DNA of 56,244 bases. Source: Hyphomicrobiales bacterium (GTDB lineage Bacteria; Pseudomonadota; Alphaproteobacteria; Rhizobiales; Xanthobacteraceae). A model generated the notes under the pieces. That model saw only the letters and a program-made list of their open reading frames with translations. It did no database searches and was not told the origin of the DNA. The position numbers and the translations under genes are program-made. Shown one piece after another: positions 28,002-36,755 of the stretch (position 1 is its first letter; each line of letters begins with the position of its first letter). Where the stretch lies: NCBI GenBank assembly GCA_009377695.1, contig WHTP01000022.1:1-56244 (forward strand), read 5' to 3'.

Positions 28002-29282
28002 ATGAGCGCCTTTGTCATTTCGCTCGACGCGCTTGGCGCCACCGATCCCGGCGTGGTCGGGCCCAAGGCGGCGAACCTCGCCGCGCTCGCGCGTGCGGGC
28101 TTGCCGACGCCGGGTGGATTCTGCCTGACCGCCGACGCCTATCGGCATCAGGTTGCACACCTTGAGATCGGCGATCTCGTTGCAAGCTTCCCGGCGGCCG
28201 CGCAGCCGCAGCAGCGCAGGCTTTCGGTTGAGATCAGGCTCAAGCTCTACGAAGAACCGATCGCGCCGGCGATTCTCGAGCCGCTGATGGCCGCTTGGCG
28301 CGAGCAGCGTGCCGCCAGCGAGCAGCCGGGTGCGATCCGCTCCTCGGCGCTGATCGAGGATCGCGAAGACGCCAATTTCGCCGGCCAGTTCGAGAGCTTC
28401 CTTGGCATTACCGACGAGGCGGAGTTCCTCACCGTCGTGCGCGCCTGCTGGGCCGCATTGTGGACGTCCAACGCGCGTCGCTACATGGACAACCACGACC
28501 TCAGCCCGGCCGGCACCGCCATGGCGGTGCTGATCCAGCCCACCGTCGCGGCGCGTGCGTCGGGCGGCGGCTTGAGCGAGACCGCCGAGGGTCAGATGCT
28601 CATCAGCGCGACCTGGGGCCTGGGCTCCGCGATTGCGCAGGGCGAGGTGGTGCCGGATCGCATCGTGCTCTCGCGCCAAGGCTTCGTGCGTAAGATCGAA
28701 GCTGGGCGCAAGGATCATCGCGAGACGTGCGGCCACGGCGGCACCGCGCCGCAGAAGGTGCCGGCCGATCTCGTGCGCGAGCCGTGTCTCGACGCCGGCC
28801 AGGCGGTAACGCTCGGGCGGTTGCTGCGGAAAGCCGAGACGCTGATGGATATGCCGGTCGAGATCGAATGGGCGCTCGACGAGGCGGGCTTCAAGCTGTT
28901 GCAGGCGCGCCCGCTGCACGTGCAGCCGGCGCATGTGCCCGACGCGATCTGGCTGCAGCATCCGGGATTGAATGGCCACCCCGCCGGCATCGGCTGGGGC
29001 ACCGGCCGTGCCGTGGTGGTGAATTGCGAATGCGAATTGTCGCGGGTCGCGCCCGGCGACGTGCTGGTGACGAAGGTCGCGGGGCCCGCCTTGAGCCATA
29101 TCCTGCCGCGCGTCGCCGGCGTCGTGGCGGAGCTCGGCGGCTCGACTTCGCATATGGCGTCGCTCGCGCGCGAGCGCGGTATTCCGATGGTGCTCGGCGT
29201 GCTCGATGCCACGCAGCACATTCCCGATGGCTCGCAGGTCGCGGTCGACGGCGTCGCCGGGATCGTGCGGTGGTTCCGCTGA
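28002..29282 (+). CDS. PEP synthase/pyruvate phosphate dikinase-like two-domain phosphotransferase
   Basis: 426 residues from the ATG at 28002, after GGGAGG. The first ~300 residues are a PPDK_N ATP-grasp domain (GPKAANLAALARAGLPTPGG, then IRSSALIEDREDANFAGQFE). The last ~100 are the swivelling phosphohistidine domain with the catalytic His in GGSTSHMASLARERGIPMV. The PEP/pyruvate TIM barrel of true PEP synthase is absent, as is the middle domain of rifampin phosphotransferase. It can be expected to pass a phosphate from ATP to its His and then to an unknown acceptor. Its stop overlaps the next start (TGATG). Confidence 0.8.
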   Translation: MSAFVISLDALGATDPGVVGPKAANLAALARAGLPTPGGFCLTADAYRHQVAHLEIGDLVASFPAAAQPQQRRLSVEIRLKLYEEPIAPAILEPLMAAWREQRAASEQPGAIRSSALIEDREDANFAGQFESFLGITDEAEFLTVVRACWAALWTSNARRYMDNHDLSPAGTAMAVLIQPTVAARASGGGLSETAEGQMLISATWGLGSAIAQGEVVPDRIVLSRQGFVRKIEAGRKDHRETCGHGGTAPQKVPADLVREPCLDAGQAVTLGRLLRKAETLMDMPVEIEWALDEAGFKLLQARPLHVQPAHVPDAIWLQHPGLNGHPAGIGWGTGRAVVVNCECELSRVAPGDVLVTKVAGPALSHILPRVAGVVAELGGSTSHMASLARERGIPMVLGVLDATQHIPDGSQVAVDGVAGIVRWFR

Positions 29283-30274
29283 TGAAGACGCCCAAGCCGC
29301 GCATTTTCGTGACCCAGCCGGTCGCTGAGAGCGCGCTCACGCGCTTGCGCGCGGTCGCGAGCGTGAAGGTGTTTGCCGACGACAGCAAGATCATCCCCAA
29401 GACGACGTTGATCGGGGCCGTGAAGAAGGCCGACATTCTGTTCTGCCTGCTGCACGATCGCATCGACCGCGCGGTGATCGCCGCCAATCCGAAGCTCTCT
29501 CACGTTGCGGCACAGTCGATTTCGCCGTCGAACATCGACGTTGCCGAGGCGAATGCGCGGCGCATTCCGGTGACCGTGGTGCCGCCGGTCACCACCGAGG
29601 CGACCGCGGACCTCAATTTCGGCCTGATGCTCGCAGTGGCGCGGCGAATGGTGGAGGGTGACCGCCTGGTGCGCGCGGGAAAATTCCCCGGCGGGCAGTC
29701 GCGCCATCTGCTCGGCTCGTCCGTATGGGGCAAGACCATCGGGCTGATCGGCGGCGGCGGGCTGATCGGCAAAGCGGTGGCGCGCCGCGCTCATGGCTTC
29801 GGCATGCACGTGCTCTACTGGACGCCACGCCGCAAACCGGACAGCGAGGAGCGCGACGCGGGACTTACCTTCGTGCCGCTCGACCAGTTGCTGCAGGAAT
29901 CCGATTTCGTCTCGCTGCACCAGCCGCTCAACGCGCAGACGCGCCACCAGATCGGTGCGCGCGAATTCGGCCTGATGAAGAAGACCGCCTTCCTTATTAA
30001 TACCGCGCGTGGTGCGATCGTGGACGAGGCGGCGCTGGTGCGCGCGCTCAGGGCCAAGAAGATCGCCGGCGCCGGGCTTGACGTGTTCGAGCATGAGCCC
30101 AAAGTCCATCCCGAGCTGAGGCGGATGAAGAACGTCGTGATTGTGCCGCATCTCGGCAGCGCCACCGTCGAGGTGCGCGAGGAAATGGCCAACATCGTGG
30201 TCGACAATATCCTCGCGCTGCTCGGGGGCGGGCGGCCGCCGAACATCGTCAATCCGGAGGTGCTGTCGACATGA
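29282..30274 (+). CDS. D-2-hydroxyacid dehydrogenase (first of two)
   Basis: 330 residues, NAD-dependent 2-hydroxyacid dehydrogenase fold. The cofactor loop reads GLIGGGGLIGKAVARRA. The catalytic trio is present: Arg in NTARGAIVDEA, Glu in DVFEHEP and His in VPHLGSATVEVRE. It interconverts a 2-oxoacid and a D-2-hydroxyacid; glyoxylate/hydroxypyruvate reductase and phosphoglycerate dehydrogenase are the nearest known activities. It overlaps the preceding stop by one base and the next start by four (ATGA), so all three genes are coupled. Confidence 0.88.
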   Translation: MKTPKPRIFVTQPVAESALTRLRAVASVKVFADDSKIIPKTTLIGAVKKADILFCLLHDRIDRAVIAANPKLSHVAAQSISPSNIDVAEANARRIPVTVVPPVTTEATADLNFGLMLAVARRMVEGDRLVRAGKFPGGQSRHLLGSSVWGKTIGLIGGGGLIGKAVARRAHGFGMHVLYWTPRRKPDSEERDAGLTFVPLDQLLQESDFVSLHQPLNAQTRHQIGAREFGLMKKTAFLINTARGAIVDEAALVRALRAKKIAGAGLDVFEHEPKVHPELRRMKNVVIVPHLGSATVEVREEMANIVVDNILALLGGGRPPNIVNPEVLST

Positions 30275-31230
30275 CCCGTCCTATCATCGCCATCACCGAC
30301 AGCCCGTTTCCGTCGCTCGATCCGGTCAAGGCGGCGCTGGCCAAGCTCGATCCCGACATCCGCGTGGCGAAGAGCAACACCGCGGACGATATCCTCGCGG
30401 TCGCGCACGACGCGGATGCGGTCGTCGTCTGCTATGCGCAGATCACCGCGGCCATCCTCGGCGGCCTTACGCGCTGCAAGGTCATCGGGCGCACCGGCCT
30501 CGGCGTCGACAATATCGATGTGCCGGCGGCCGCCGCGCGTGGCATCACGGTGACCTATGTTCCCGACTATTGCCTGCGCGAAGTCTCCGATCACGCCATG
30601 GCGCTGCTGCTGGCGCTGGCCCGCAAGGTCACGCTGTCGAACAAGCTCGTGCAGTCCGGCCGCTGGGAGCTGCCGCCGATCGTGCCGCTGCGGCGCCTCG
30701 AAGGGCAGGTGCTCGGATTGGTCGGCTTCGGCAACATCCCGCGCGGCGTGGTGCCGAAGGCGAAGGCGTTTGGGCTGACTGTGATCACACACGATCCCTT
30801 CGTGTCGAAGGACGTGACCGCCTCCGCCGGCGTCGAGGGCGTGAGCTTCGACGACCTGCTCGCCCGCTCCGATTTCATTTCGGTGCATGCACCGCTGATG
30901 CCGGCGACGCGCGGGCTCATGAATGCCGCGGCCTTCGCCAAAATGAAGAAGGGCGCGCTGATCATCAACACCGCGCGCGGGCCACTGATCGACGAGGCGG
31001 CGCTGATTGCCGCGCTCGACTCCGGTCACCTCGGCGGCGCGGCGCTCGACGTCGTGGCGACCGAGCCGCTGGCGAAGGATTCACCGCTGATCGGCCGCGA
31101 CAACGTGATCCTGACGCCGCACACGGCGTTCTATTCGGTCGAAGCATTGATCGAATTGCAGACCAAGTGCGCGACCGACGTCGCGCGCGTGCTGTCCGGC
31201 GAGAAGCCGGTCTATCCGGTCAAGGCGTGA
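30271..31230 (+). CDS. D-2-hydroxyacid dehydrogenase (second of two)
   Basis: 319 residues of the same family as its neighbour but clearly diverged. The cofactor loop is GLVGFGNIPRGVVPKAKAFG, where the usual GxGxIG ends in Pro-Arg. Catalytic residues are intact: Arg in NTARGPLIDEA, Glu in VVATEPLAKDS and His in LTPHTAFYS. The early segment GRTGLGVDNIDVPAAAARG is typical of the phosphoglycerate-dehydrogenase-like branch. The paired, overlapping genes suggest two steps on related hydroxyacids or a heteromer. It converges with an SDR gene 29 bp further on. Confidence 0.87.
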   Translation: MTRPIIAITDSPFPSLDPVKAALAKLDPDIRVAKSNTADDILAVAHDADAVVVCYAQITAAILGGLTRCKVIGRTGLGVDNIDVPAAAARGITVTYVPDYCLREVSDHAMALLLALARKVTLSNKLVQSGRWELPPIVPLRRLEGQVLGLVGFGNIPRGVVPKAKAFGLTVITHDPFVSKDVTASAGVEGVSFDDLLARSDFISVHAPLMPATRGLMNAAAFAKMKKGALIINTARGPLIDEAALIAALDSGHLGGAALDVVATEPLAKDSPLIGRDNVILTPHTAFYSVEALIELQTKCATDVARVLSGEKPVYPVKA

Positions 31231-31259
31231 AGGTCACCTCTCCCGGTCCCAGATCACGA

Positions 31260-32030
31260 TTAGTCCGCCGTCCAGCCTCCATCGATCACCAGCGCTGAGC
31301 CGGTCATCAGCGACGATGCATCCGACGCGAGGAACACGATCGCGCCGGTGAGTTCGTCCAATTGGCCGAGGCGGCCGAGCTTGATCTTGCTTAAGACCTC
31401 GTCGCGGAACGGCTTGTTCTCGAAGAATGGTTTTGTCATCGGCGTTTCCAGGAAGGTGGGGCCAAGCGAGTTGACGCGGATGTTGTGCGGCGCGAGCTCG
31501 ATCGCCATCGCCTTGGTGAAGCCTTCCATCGCGTGCTTGGACGTGCAGTAGACCGTGCGCCGGGCGGCGCCGACGTGGCCCATCTGAGAGGAGATGTTGA
31601 TGATGGATCCCGGTTGCCTGGCCTCGATCAGCCGCCGGGCAACCGCCTGCGCGACGAAATAGGCGGCGCGCACGTTGAGGCCCATGATGGCGTCGAAGTC
31701 GTCGATCGTGACATCGGTGAGCAGCTTCGGGCGATTGGTGCCGGCGTTGTTGATGAGGATGTTGAAGGGCTGTGCCGCGCCGATTGCGGCCTGCATGGCG
31801 GGAAGGTCGGTGACGTCGAGCGCCAGCGCTTCGGCCTGTTGGCCGCGCGCGCGGATCGCCTCGGCGGCGGCGGTGATCTCGGATTGCGTGCGTGCCGCGA
31901 GCGTCACATGCGCGCCGGCGTCCGCGAGCGCCGATGCGGCGGCGAGCCCAATGCCGCGTCCCCCGCCGGTGACAAGCGCGCGCTTGCCGTCCAGGCGGAA
32001 CGAGGGGGTTTTGGCGAGGTCGACGGTCAT
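31260..32030 (-). CDS. Short-chain dehydrogenase/reductase (SDR), classical
   Basis: 256 residues from the ATG at 32028-32030. The cofactor motif is TGGGRGIG (21-28), NNAG is present, and the catalytic Ser and YxxxK are intact (IINISSQMG; VYCTSKHAMEG). The Gly-rich motif and ALVIDGGW end are normal. It is an NAD(P)-dependent alcohol/ketone enzyme. It lies on the same strand as the HDH-like gene upstream; an SDR/HDH pair recalls dihydroxypropanesulfonate catabolism (HpsO/HpsN), but that is a guess. The gap to that gene holds a G-rich inverted repeat pair. Confidence 0.88.
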   Translation of the reverse strand: MTVDLAKTPSFRLDGKRALVTGGGRGIGLAAASALADAGAHVTLAARTQSEITAAAEAIRARGQQAEALALDVTDLPAMQAAIGAAQPFNILINNAGTNRPKLLTDVTIDDFDAIMGLNVRAAYFVAQAVARRLIEARQPGSIINISSQMGHVGAARRTVYCTSKHAMEGFTKAMAIELAPHNIRVNSLGPTFLETPMTKPFFENKPFRDEVLSKIKLGRLGQLDELTGAIVFLASDASSLMTGSALVIDGGWTAD

Positions 32031-32084
32031 GGACGCTACGTGTTGCCGCACGACGGCTTTGCTCCCGCGCCATACGACGGATCT

Positions 32085-32215
32085 GCTCCCTCCCCCCACG
32101 CGAAGCGTGGTGGGGAGGGCAGGGGTGGGGGGTGGCGCGATTGAGTGCGACCGCTCGACCCCCCACCCCCAACCCCTCCCCACCACTCGCTATCGCTCGC
32201 GGGAGGAGGGGAGCC
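32085..32215. repeat. G-rich inverted repeat pair without a gene (MITE-like form of the DUF559 unit)
   Basis: Left arm 32085-32134 (CCCTCCCCCCACGCGAAGCG, then GGTGGGGAGGG...GGGGTGGGG) and right arm 32159-32215 in opposite orientation, with about 24 bp between. The arms and their orientation match those at 18078-18135 and 18517-18567, where a DUF559 gene occupies the centre. A ~20-bp imperfect direct repeat (32049-32068 and 32074-32093) adjoins it. Confidence 0.75.
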
Positions 32216-32276
32216 GGGCAGCATCAGCGGCGCGGGCAGAGGCAAACCTTGATGCATTGTCATTCCAACACCCGCA

Positions 32277-33584
32277 TCACTCCGCCGCCTGGGCGTAAGG
32301 CACGTTGCGGCCGCCGTAACGGCGCACGCGCACATTGGCCTGCTCGGCGTGCGCGGAGAAGCCTTCGAGGATGCACAGCCGCGAGCAATATTCGCCGACC
32401 AGCGCCGACGCCTCGTCGGTGAGCACTTTCTGATAGGTGCACGTCTTCAGGAATTTTCCGACCCAGAGCCCGCCGGTGTAGCGCGCCGCCTTCTTGGTCG
32501 GCAGCGTGTGGTTGGTCCCGATCACCTTGTCGCCATAAGCAACGTTCGTCCGTGGACCAAGGAACAGCGAGCCGTAGTTCTTCATGTTGGCGAGGAAGTA
32601 GTCGGGGTCGCGCGTCATCACCTGCACGTGCTCCGACGCGATGCGGTCAGCCTCGCGCACCATCTCGGCTTCGTCGTCGCAGACGATCACCTCGCCGAAG
32701 TCCTCCCAGGCCTTGCCAGCGGCATCGGCGGTGGGAAGAATTTTCAGGATGCGCTCGACCTCGGCCATGGTCGCGCGTGCGAGCTTTTCCGAATTGGTGA
32801 GGAGGATCGCGGGTGACGTTGGTCCGTGCTCGGCCTGCCCGAGCAGGTCGGTGGCGCAGATCTCACCGTCGACGGTGTCGTCCGCGATGATCAGCGTCTC
32901 GGTCGGACCCGCGAGCAGGTCGATGCCGACGCGGCCGAACAGCTGCCGCTTCGCCTCCGCCACATAGGCGTTGCCGGGACCGACGATCATGTCGACCGGC
33001 GCGATGGTCTCGGTGCCGAGCGCCATGGCGGCAACTGCCTGCACGCCGCCGAGCACGTAGACCTCATCGGCGCCGCCGAAATGCATCGCTGCCACAATGG
33101 CGGGATGCGGGCCGCCCTTGAATGGCGGCGCGCAGGCGATGATCCGTTGCACCCCCGCGACCTTCGCGGTCACGATCGACATATGTGCCGAAGCCACCAT
33201 CGGATAGCGCCCGCCGGGCACGTAGCAGCCGATTGCGCTGACCGGGATGTGCTTGTGGCCGAGCACGACGCCGGGAAGCGTTTCCACTTCCAGGTCCTTC
33301 ATCGTGTCCTTCTGCCTCTGCGCGAAGTTGCGCACCTGCGCCTGCGCGAATTTGATGTCATCGATGTCGCGCTTGCTCACTTGCGATATCGCGCGCTCAA
33401 CCTCCTGCGGCGCGAGCCTGAACGAAGCGGGCGACCAGTTGTCGAATTTCTGCGATAGCTCGCGGATCGCCAGGTCCTGGCGCGCCTCGACCTGCGCCAG
33501 GATGCCCTCGACGGTCTCGCGCACCTTGGCGTCGGCGGCCTTGATTTCGCTCGCGTCCATTCCGCGTTTGAGATGATGGGGCAT
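32277..33584 (-). CDS. Histidinol dehydrogenase-family enzyme (sulfopropanediol 3-dehydrogenase/HpsN-like)
   Basis: 435 residues from the ATG at 33584, after AGGAGA. The HDH fold is clear: [58 protein letters not shown] and [11 protein letters not shown]. The C-terminal part ([15 protein letters not shown]) departs from true HisD and resembles the HpsN branch, which oxidises 2,3-dihydroxypropane-1-sulfonate to sulfolactate. There are no his genes nearby, so a catabolic role is more likely than histidine synthesis. The exact alcohol substrate is not certain. Confidence 0.8.
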   Translation of the reverse strand: MPHHLKRGMDASEIKAADAKVRETVEGILAQVEARQDLAIRELSQKFDNWSPASFRLAPQEVERAISQVSKRDIDDIKFAQAQVRNFAQRQKDTMKDLEVETLPGVVLGHKHIPVSAIGCYVPGGRYPMVASAHMSIVTAKVAGVQRIIACAPPFKGGPHPAIVAAMHFGGADEVYVLGGVQAVAAMALGTETIAPVDMIVGPGNAYVAEAKRQLFGRVGIDLLAGPTETLIIADDTVDGEICATDLLGQAEHGPTSPAILLTNSEKLARATMAEVERILKILPTADAAGKAWEDFGEVIVCDDEAEMVREADRIASEHVQVMTRDPDYFLANMKNYGSLFLGPRTNVAYGDKVIGTNHTLPTKKAARYTGGLWVGKFLKTCTYQKVLTDEASALVGEYCSRLCILEGFSAHAEQANVRVRRYGGRNVPYAQAAE

Positions 33585-33614
33585 TGGGTCTCTCCTGTTA
33601 CTCGATCTCTCGCC

Positions 33615-33744
33615 GTCGTCCTGAGGCGCGAGCAAAGCAAGCCTCGAAGGATGCGGCCACTGTTGTCATTCGATCTCGGGCAAGACCCGAGATCCGGGCC
33701 GTCGCCCTTCGAGGGCCGCTTCGCGGCCACCTCAGGGTGACGGA
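33615..33744. repeat. CCTTCGAGG/CTCAGGATGACGG-type intergenic repeat
   Basis: Palindromic boxes GTCCTGAGG, CCTCGAAGGATG and GCCCTTCGAGGGCCGC, then CCTCAGGGTGACGG. It is a degenerate relative, in opposite orientation, of the repeat at 39062-39193. It fills the gap between two same-strand genes. Confidence 0.7.
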
Positions 33745-33763
33745 GAAGGGTTAGCCCAGCCCG

Positions 33764-34717
33764 TTATTTAATCGCCTGCGGGTTGATCGGCGATCCGGTG
33801 GCGCCGGTGATGATCAACGGCGGGCCGCAGAAGAAGAATTCGTAGACGCCGTCCTCATCGCAATCCTCGGCCAGTTCCTTGAGATAGAAGATCTCGCCCA
33901 TGCACAGGCCCATGGCCGGGATCACCACCCAATGCCAGGGCTGGTTGGCTTCCGTGGTCTCGTTCGGCCGCACCTCGACGCCCCAGGTGTCGGTGCAAAT
34001 CGCGGCAATCTGCTTGTCCTGGCACCAGTAGCAGTTCTCGAACTTCACGCCGGGCGCGTCGCCGCCGGCATAGCCGCCCCATTTCTTCTCCTGGAGGCAG
34101 CGTTCCATCTGGCCGGTGCGGACGATCACGAAGTCGCCCTTGCCGATCTGCACGTTCTGCTGCTTCGCGCATTCGTCGAGCTCGTCATTGGAGATGCCTT
34201 CGCCGTCTTGCAGCCAGTCGACGCCGCGATGGCGCGCGATGTCGAGCAGTACGCCGCGCCCGATCATCTTGTTCTTGGAATGCTCGATGCCGAGCACGCT
34301 CAGGCCGCGCGAGTCGATCAGCTTGGCATCGTAGCCATTGTACGCCTTGTCCTCGTAGAAAATATGCCCGAGCGCGTCCCAATGCGTCGCGCCCTGCACG
34401 CAGAGATTCAGCGTGTCGTCCGCGTAGCGGATCTTGTTCCAGTCCTGCTGGCCGGCGATGGCGTCGGTGCCGGTCGCCAGCATCTGGTGGATCGGGTTGA
34501 AGCGGCCGCCGAACAGGCCGGTCTGCGGGCCGTCGCGATCGAGCGGAATGCCGAGCGCGTACGCCTTGCCGGTGCGGATCAGGCCCGCTGCTTTGACGAT
34601 ATCCTCGGGCGTGACGTGGTTGAGCGTCCCGATCTGGTCGTCCTTGCCCCAGCGACCCCAGTTCTTGAGCTTTTCCGTCGCTTCCTGGATCGCCTGCCGT
34701 CCTACCTTGATGTCCAT
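33764..34717 (-). CDS. Cyclase-family (kynurenine formamidase-like) metal-dependent hydrolase
   Basis: 317 residues from the ATG at 34717. The metal site has the family form: GATHWDALGH at 110-118 with His112, Asp114 and His118. Further family blocks are DFVIVRTG and HWVVIPAMGLCMGEIFYL. Members hydrolyse amides or lactone-like rings (kynurenine formamidase, isatin hydrolase). Its place next to the HDH-like gene and SDRs suggests a catabolic pathway, but the substrate cannot be named. The frame stays open upstream over the divergent SDR, without homology. Confidence 0.82.
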   Translation of the reverse strand: MDIKVGRQAIQEATEKLKNWGRWGKDDQIGTLNHVTPEDIVKAAGLIRTGKAYALGIPLDRDGPQTGLFGGRFNPIHQMLATGTDAIAGQQDWNKIRYADDTLNLCVQGATHWDALGHIFYEDKAYNGYDAKLIDSRGLSVLGIEHSKNKMIGRGVLLDIARHRGVDWLQDGEGISNDELDECAKQQNVQIGKGDFVIVRTGQMERCLQEKKWGGYAGGDAPGVKFENCYWCQDKQIAAICTDTWGVEVRPNETTEANQPWHWVVIPAMGLCMGEIFYLKELAEDCDEDGVYEFFFCGPPLIITGATGSPINPQAIK

Positions 34718-34879
34718 TGGTCGTTTCTCTCTCCCGTCGGGCCACGTTGGGTCGTCGGGATTTTGGCCCGGCGCGTCCGGCTCGTCCATGGCGCATTCCG
34801 CACCTGGATTGTCGCTGCTTCTTGCCGCCGGTATGGGTATAGCGCGCGAGTTCTGCGTCAAGAGAACGAGGGGGTGGAT

Positions 34880-35665
34880 ATGGCCGGGGAATTCGCAGGC
34901 AAAGTCGCCGTCGTCACCGGCGGCAGCCGTGGCATCGGCCGCGGTATTGCAGTGGCGTTCGCACGCGAGGGCGCGCAGACCGTGATTGCGTCGTCCTCGG
35001 CGGACAACCTTGCTGCCGCCGCCAAGGCGATCGCGCAAGTGGGTCCGGCGCCGCTGACGGTCGCCGGCGATCTGCGCGAGCTCGCCGAGTGCGAGCACCT
35101 CTTCGCCAAGGTGCAGGAGCGGTTCGGGCGCTGCGATATCCTCGTCAACAATGCCGGCCGCACCCGTGCCGGCAATTTCCTGGAGCTGCCCGACGAGGCC
35201 TTCTTCGACGGCTTTGCGCTCAAGTATCACGCCGCCATCCGTTTGATGCGGCTGTTCTGGCCGATGCTGAAAGCGACGCAGGGCCACGTCGTCAACATCG
35301 TCGGCGGTGCTGCCCGGTCCCCCGAGCCGGAGTTCACCATCGGCAGTTCGGTCAATGCGGCGCTGGCGAATGCATCGAAGGGTCTCTCCAAGCTCGGCAT
35401 GCGCGACGGCATCAATGTCAACGTGGTCCATCCCGGCAACACGCGCACCGAGCGGCAGGAGGAGTTGCTGGCGCAGCGGGCGAAGGCGACCGGCAAGACC
35501 GTTGAAGAACTGCGCGCGGCGGCGCTGACGCGCACCGGCATACGCCGCGTGGGCGAGGTCGAGGATGTTGCGGCGCTCGCGCTCTTCCTGTGCTCGGAAT
35601 CCGCGCGCCACATCCAGGGCACCGCGATCGCGGTCGATGGCGGAGCGACCGTCGGGTACTACTAG
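34880..35665 (+). CDS. SDR-fold protein lacking the catalytic Ser and Tyr
   Basis: 261 residues from the ATG at 34880, after GAGGGGGTGG. The Rossmann motif TGGSRGIG (13-20), NNAG and the end AIAVDGGATVGYY are those of classical SDRs. The active site is not: where YxxxK should be, the sequence is AxxxK (ALANASKGL), and the Ser position reads Gly-Gly (NIVGGAAR). It may bind NAD(P)(H) without normal dehydrogenase chemistry or use other residues. It is divergent from the cyclase-family gene across 162 bp. Confidence 0.8.
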   Translation: MAGEFAGKVAVVTGGSRGIGRGIAVAFAREGAQTVIASSSADNLAAAAKAIAQVGPAPLTVAGDLRELAECEHLFAKVQERFGRCDILVNNAGRTRAGNFLELPDEAFFDGFALKYHAAIRLMRLFWPMLKATQGHVVNIVGGAARSPEPEFTIGSSVNAALANASKGLSKLGMRDGINVNVVHPGNTRTERQEELLAQRAKATGKTVEELRAAALTRTGIRRVGEVEDVAALALFLCSESARHIQGTAIAVDGGATVGYY

Positions 35666-35742
35666 TTCAGCATCACTTGCGGTCTTGCACGGTATGATGG
35701 TAGCCTTTATGCTCGCATGAGTTGTGGGCATGGGGGAGAGTC

Positions 35743-36597
35743 ATGCGCGGTCTGGTGTATGCATTGGTTGTAATCGCGGGCCTGAATGCGGCGGCGGTGC
35801 GCGCAGACGCACTTTCGCCAAGTGCCTTCACCGCGCAATTTGCCCGGGCGCTGCAGGCGGCGATGCCGTCGGTGCAGGTCAGCGTCGTGCGCGACCTCCA
35901 GCTCGACATCAAACGTGCGGATGGCACCGCCGCGACTGTGAATCTGGCGAACAACTACCGGGACTACTCGACCGATCCGAAGTGGTTTGATGACGTGATC
36001 AAGGCCTACGCGACGGCCCTCGCCAAGCCGCCGGCCGTGAAGCACGCAGCCAAGCTCGACTCGACGCGCATCGTCCCCGTGATCAAGGACCGCGCTTGGC
36101 TTGCGGAGTTGCAAGGCCACTACAAGAAGCTGGCTTCATCACAGCAGCCGGTGTTTGACGAATTCAACCGTGAGCTCGTCGTCGTCTACGCCGAAGATAC
36201 GGCGGGGACCACGCGCTATCTCAGCTCTTCGGAAAGCCTTGGCGTCGAACGCGGCAAGCTGCGCGCGCTCGCGATCGATAATGTCATGCGTCTGATGCCG
36301 CGTATCGAGATGCGCCAGGGCGAAGACGGTCTCGCCATGATGACGTCGCATGCGGACTATGGTGCGAGCCTGCTCCTGGTCGATGGCATCTGGTCGGGCG
36401 GTCAGATCAAGGTGGATGGCGATATCGTCGTCGCGGTGCCTGCGAAGGACGTCATCCTGATCACGGGCTCGCGTGACCGCAAAGGGCTGAAGGCGATGCG
36501 GACCGCAGCACATAATCTTGCGAAAGGCGGTTACGGTTTGATCGACACGCTTTTCGTTTATCGTAAGCGCCGATTTGTGAAATTCGGCAGAGACTGA
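35743..36597 (+). CDS. DUF1444-like exported protein
   Basis: 284 residues from the ATG at 35743, after GGGGGAGAG. A signal peptide covers about residues 1-23 (ending AAAVRAD). The body resembles the DUF1444 (YtpQ-like) family: PVIKDRAWLAEL, then ELVVVYAEDTAGTTRYLSSS and a hydrophobic core ending in a basic C-terminus. Function unknown. Not obviously in an operon; aroE follows 158 bp downstream. Confidence 0.6.
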   Translation: MRGLVYALVVIAGLNAAAVRADALSPSAFTAQFARALQAAMPSVQVSVVRDLQLDIKRADGTAATVNLANNYRDYSTDPKWFDDVIKAYATALAKPPAVKHAAKLDSTRIVPVIKDRAWLAELQGHYKKLASSQQPVFDEFNRELVVVYAEDTAGTTRYLSSSESLGVERGKLRALAIDNVMRLMPRIEMRQGEDGLAMMTSHADYGASLLLVDGIWSGGQIKVDGDIVVAVPAKDVILITGSRDRKGLKAMRTAAHNLAKGGYGLIDTLFVYRKRRFVKFGRD

Positions 36598-36755
36598 GAT
36601 GCGTAACGGAGCGTTGCGCGCATTCAGCAGCAGCCATGTCGGAATGCGTGCCGGTGCGCGCAGGACGCGTGTACCCGCCCGTATTTTACCCTTGGTCCCG
36701 CGCGGCATTGTGATAAAGACGCGGCCCGACGTCTGAGGGGTTTTGCCGAGCGTTC

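Noticed and set aside
32277-33584. Biosynthetic histidinol dehydrogenase hisD
   Set aside because: No histidine genes nearby and the C-terminal region is of the HpsN-like branch rather than that of typical HisD.
33932-34879. Upstream extension of the SDR-like frame at 34880
   Set aside because: Antisense to the cyclase-family gene, no domain, and a good ribosome site supports the start at 34880.
36599-36736. 45-codon plus-strand frame between the DUF1444 gene and aroE
   Set aside because: Arg-rich, no ribosome site and no similarity I can recognise; probably chance.
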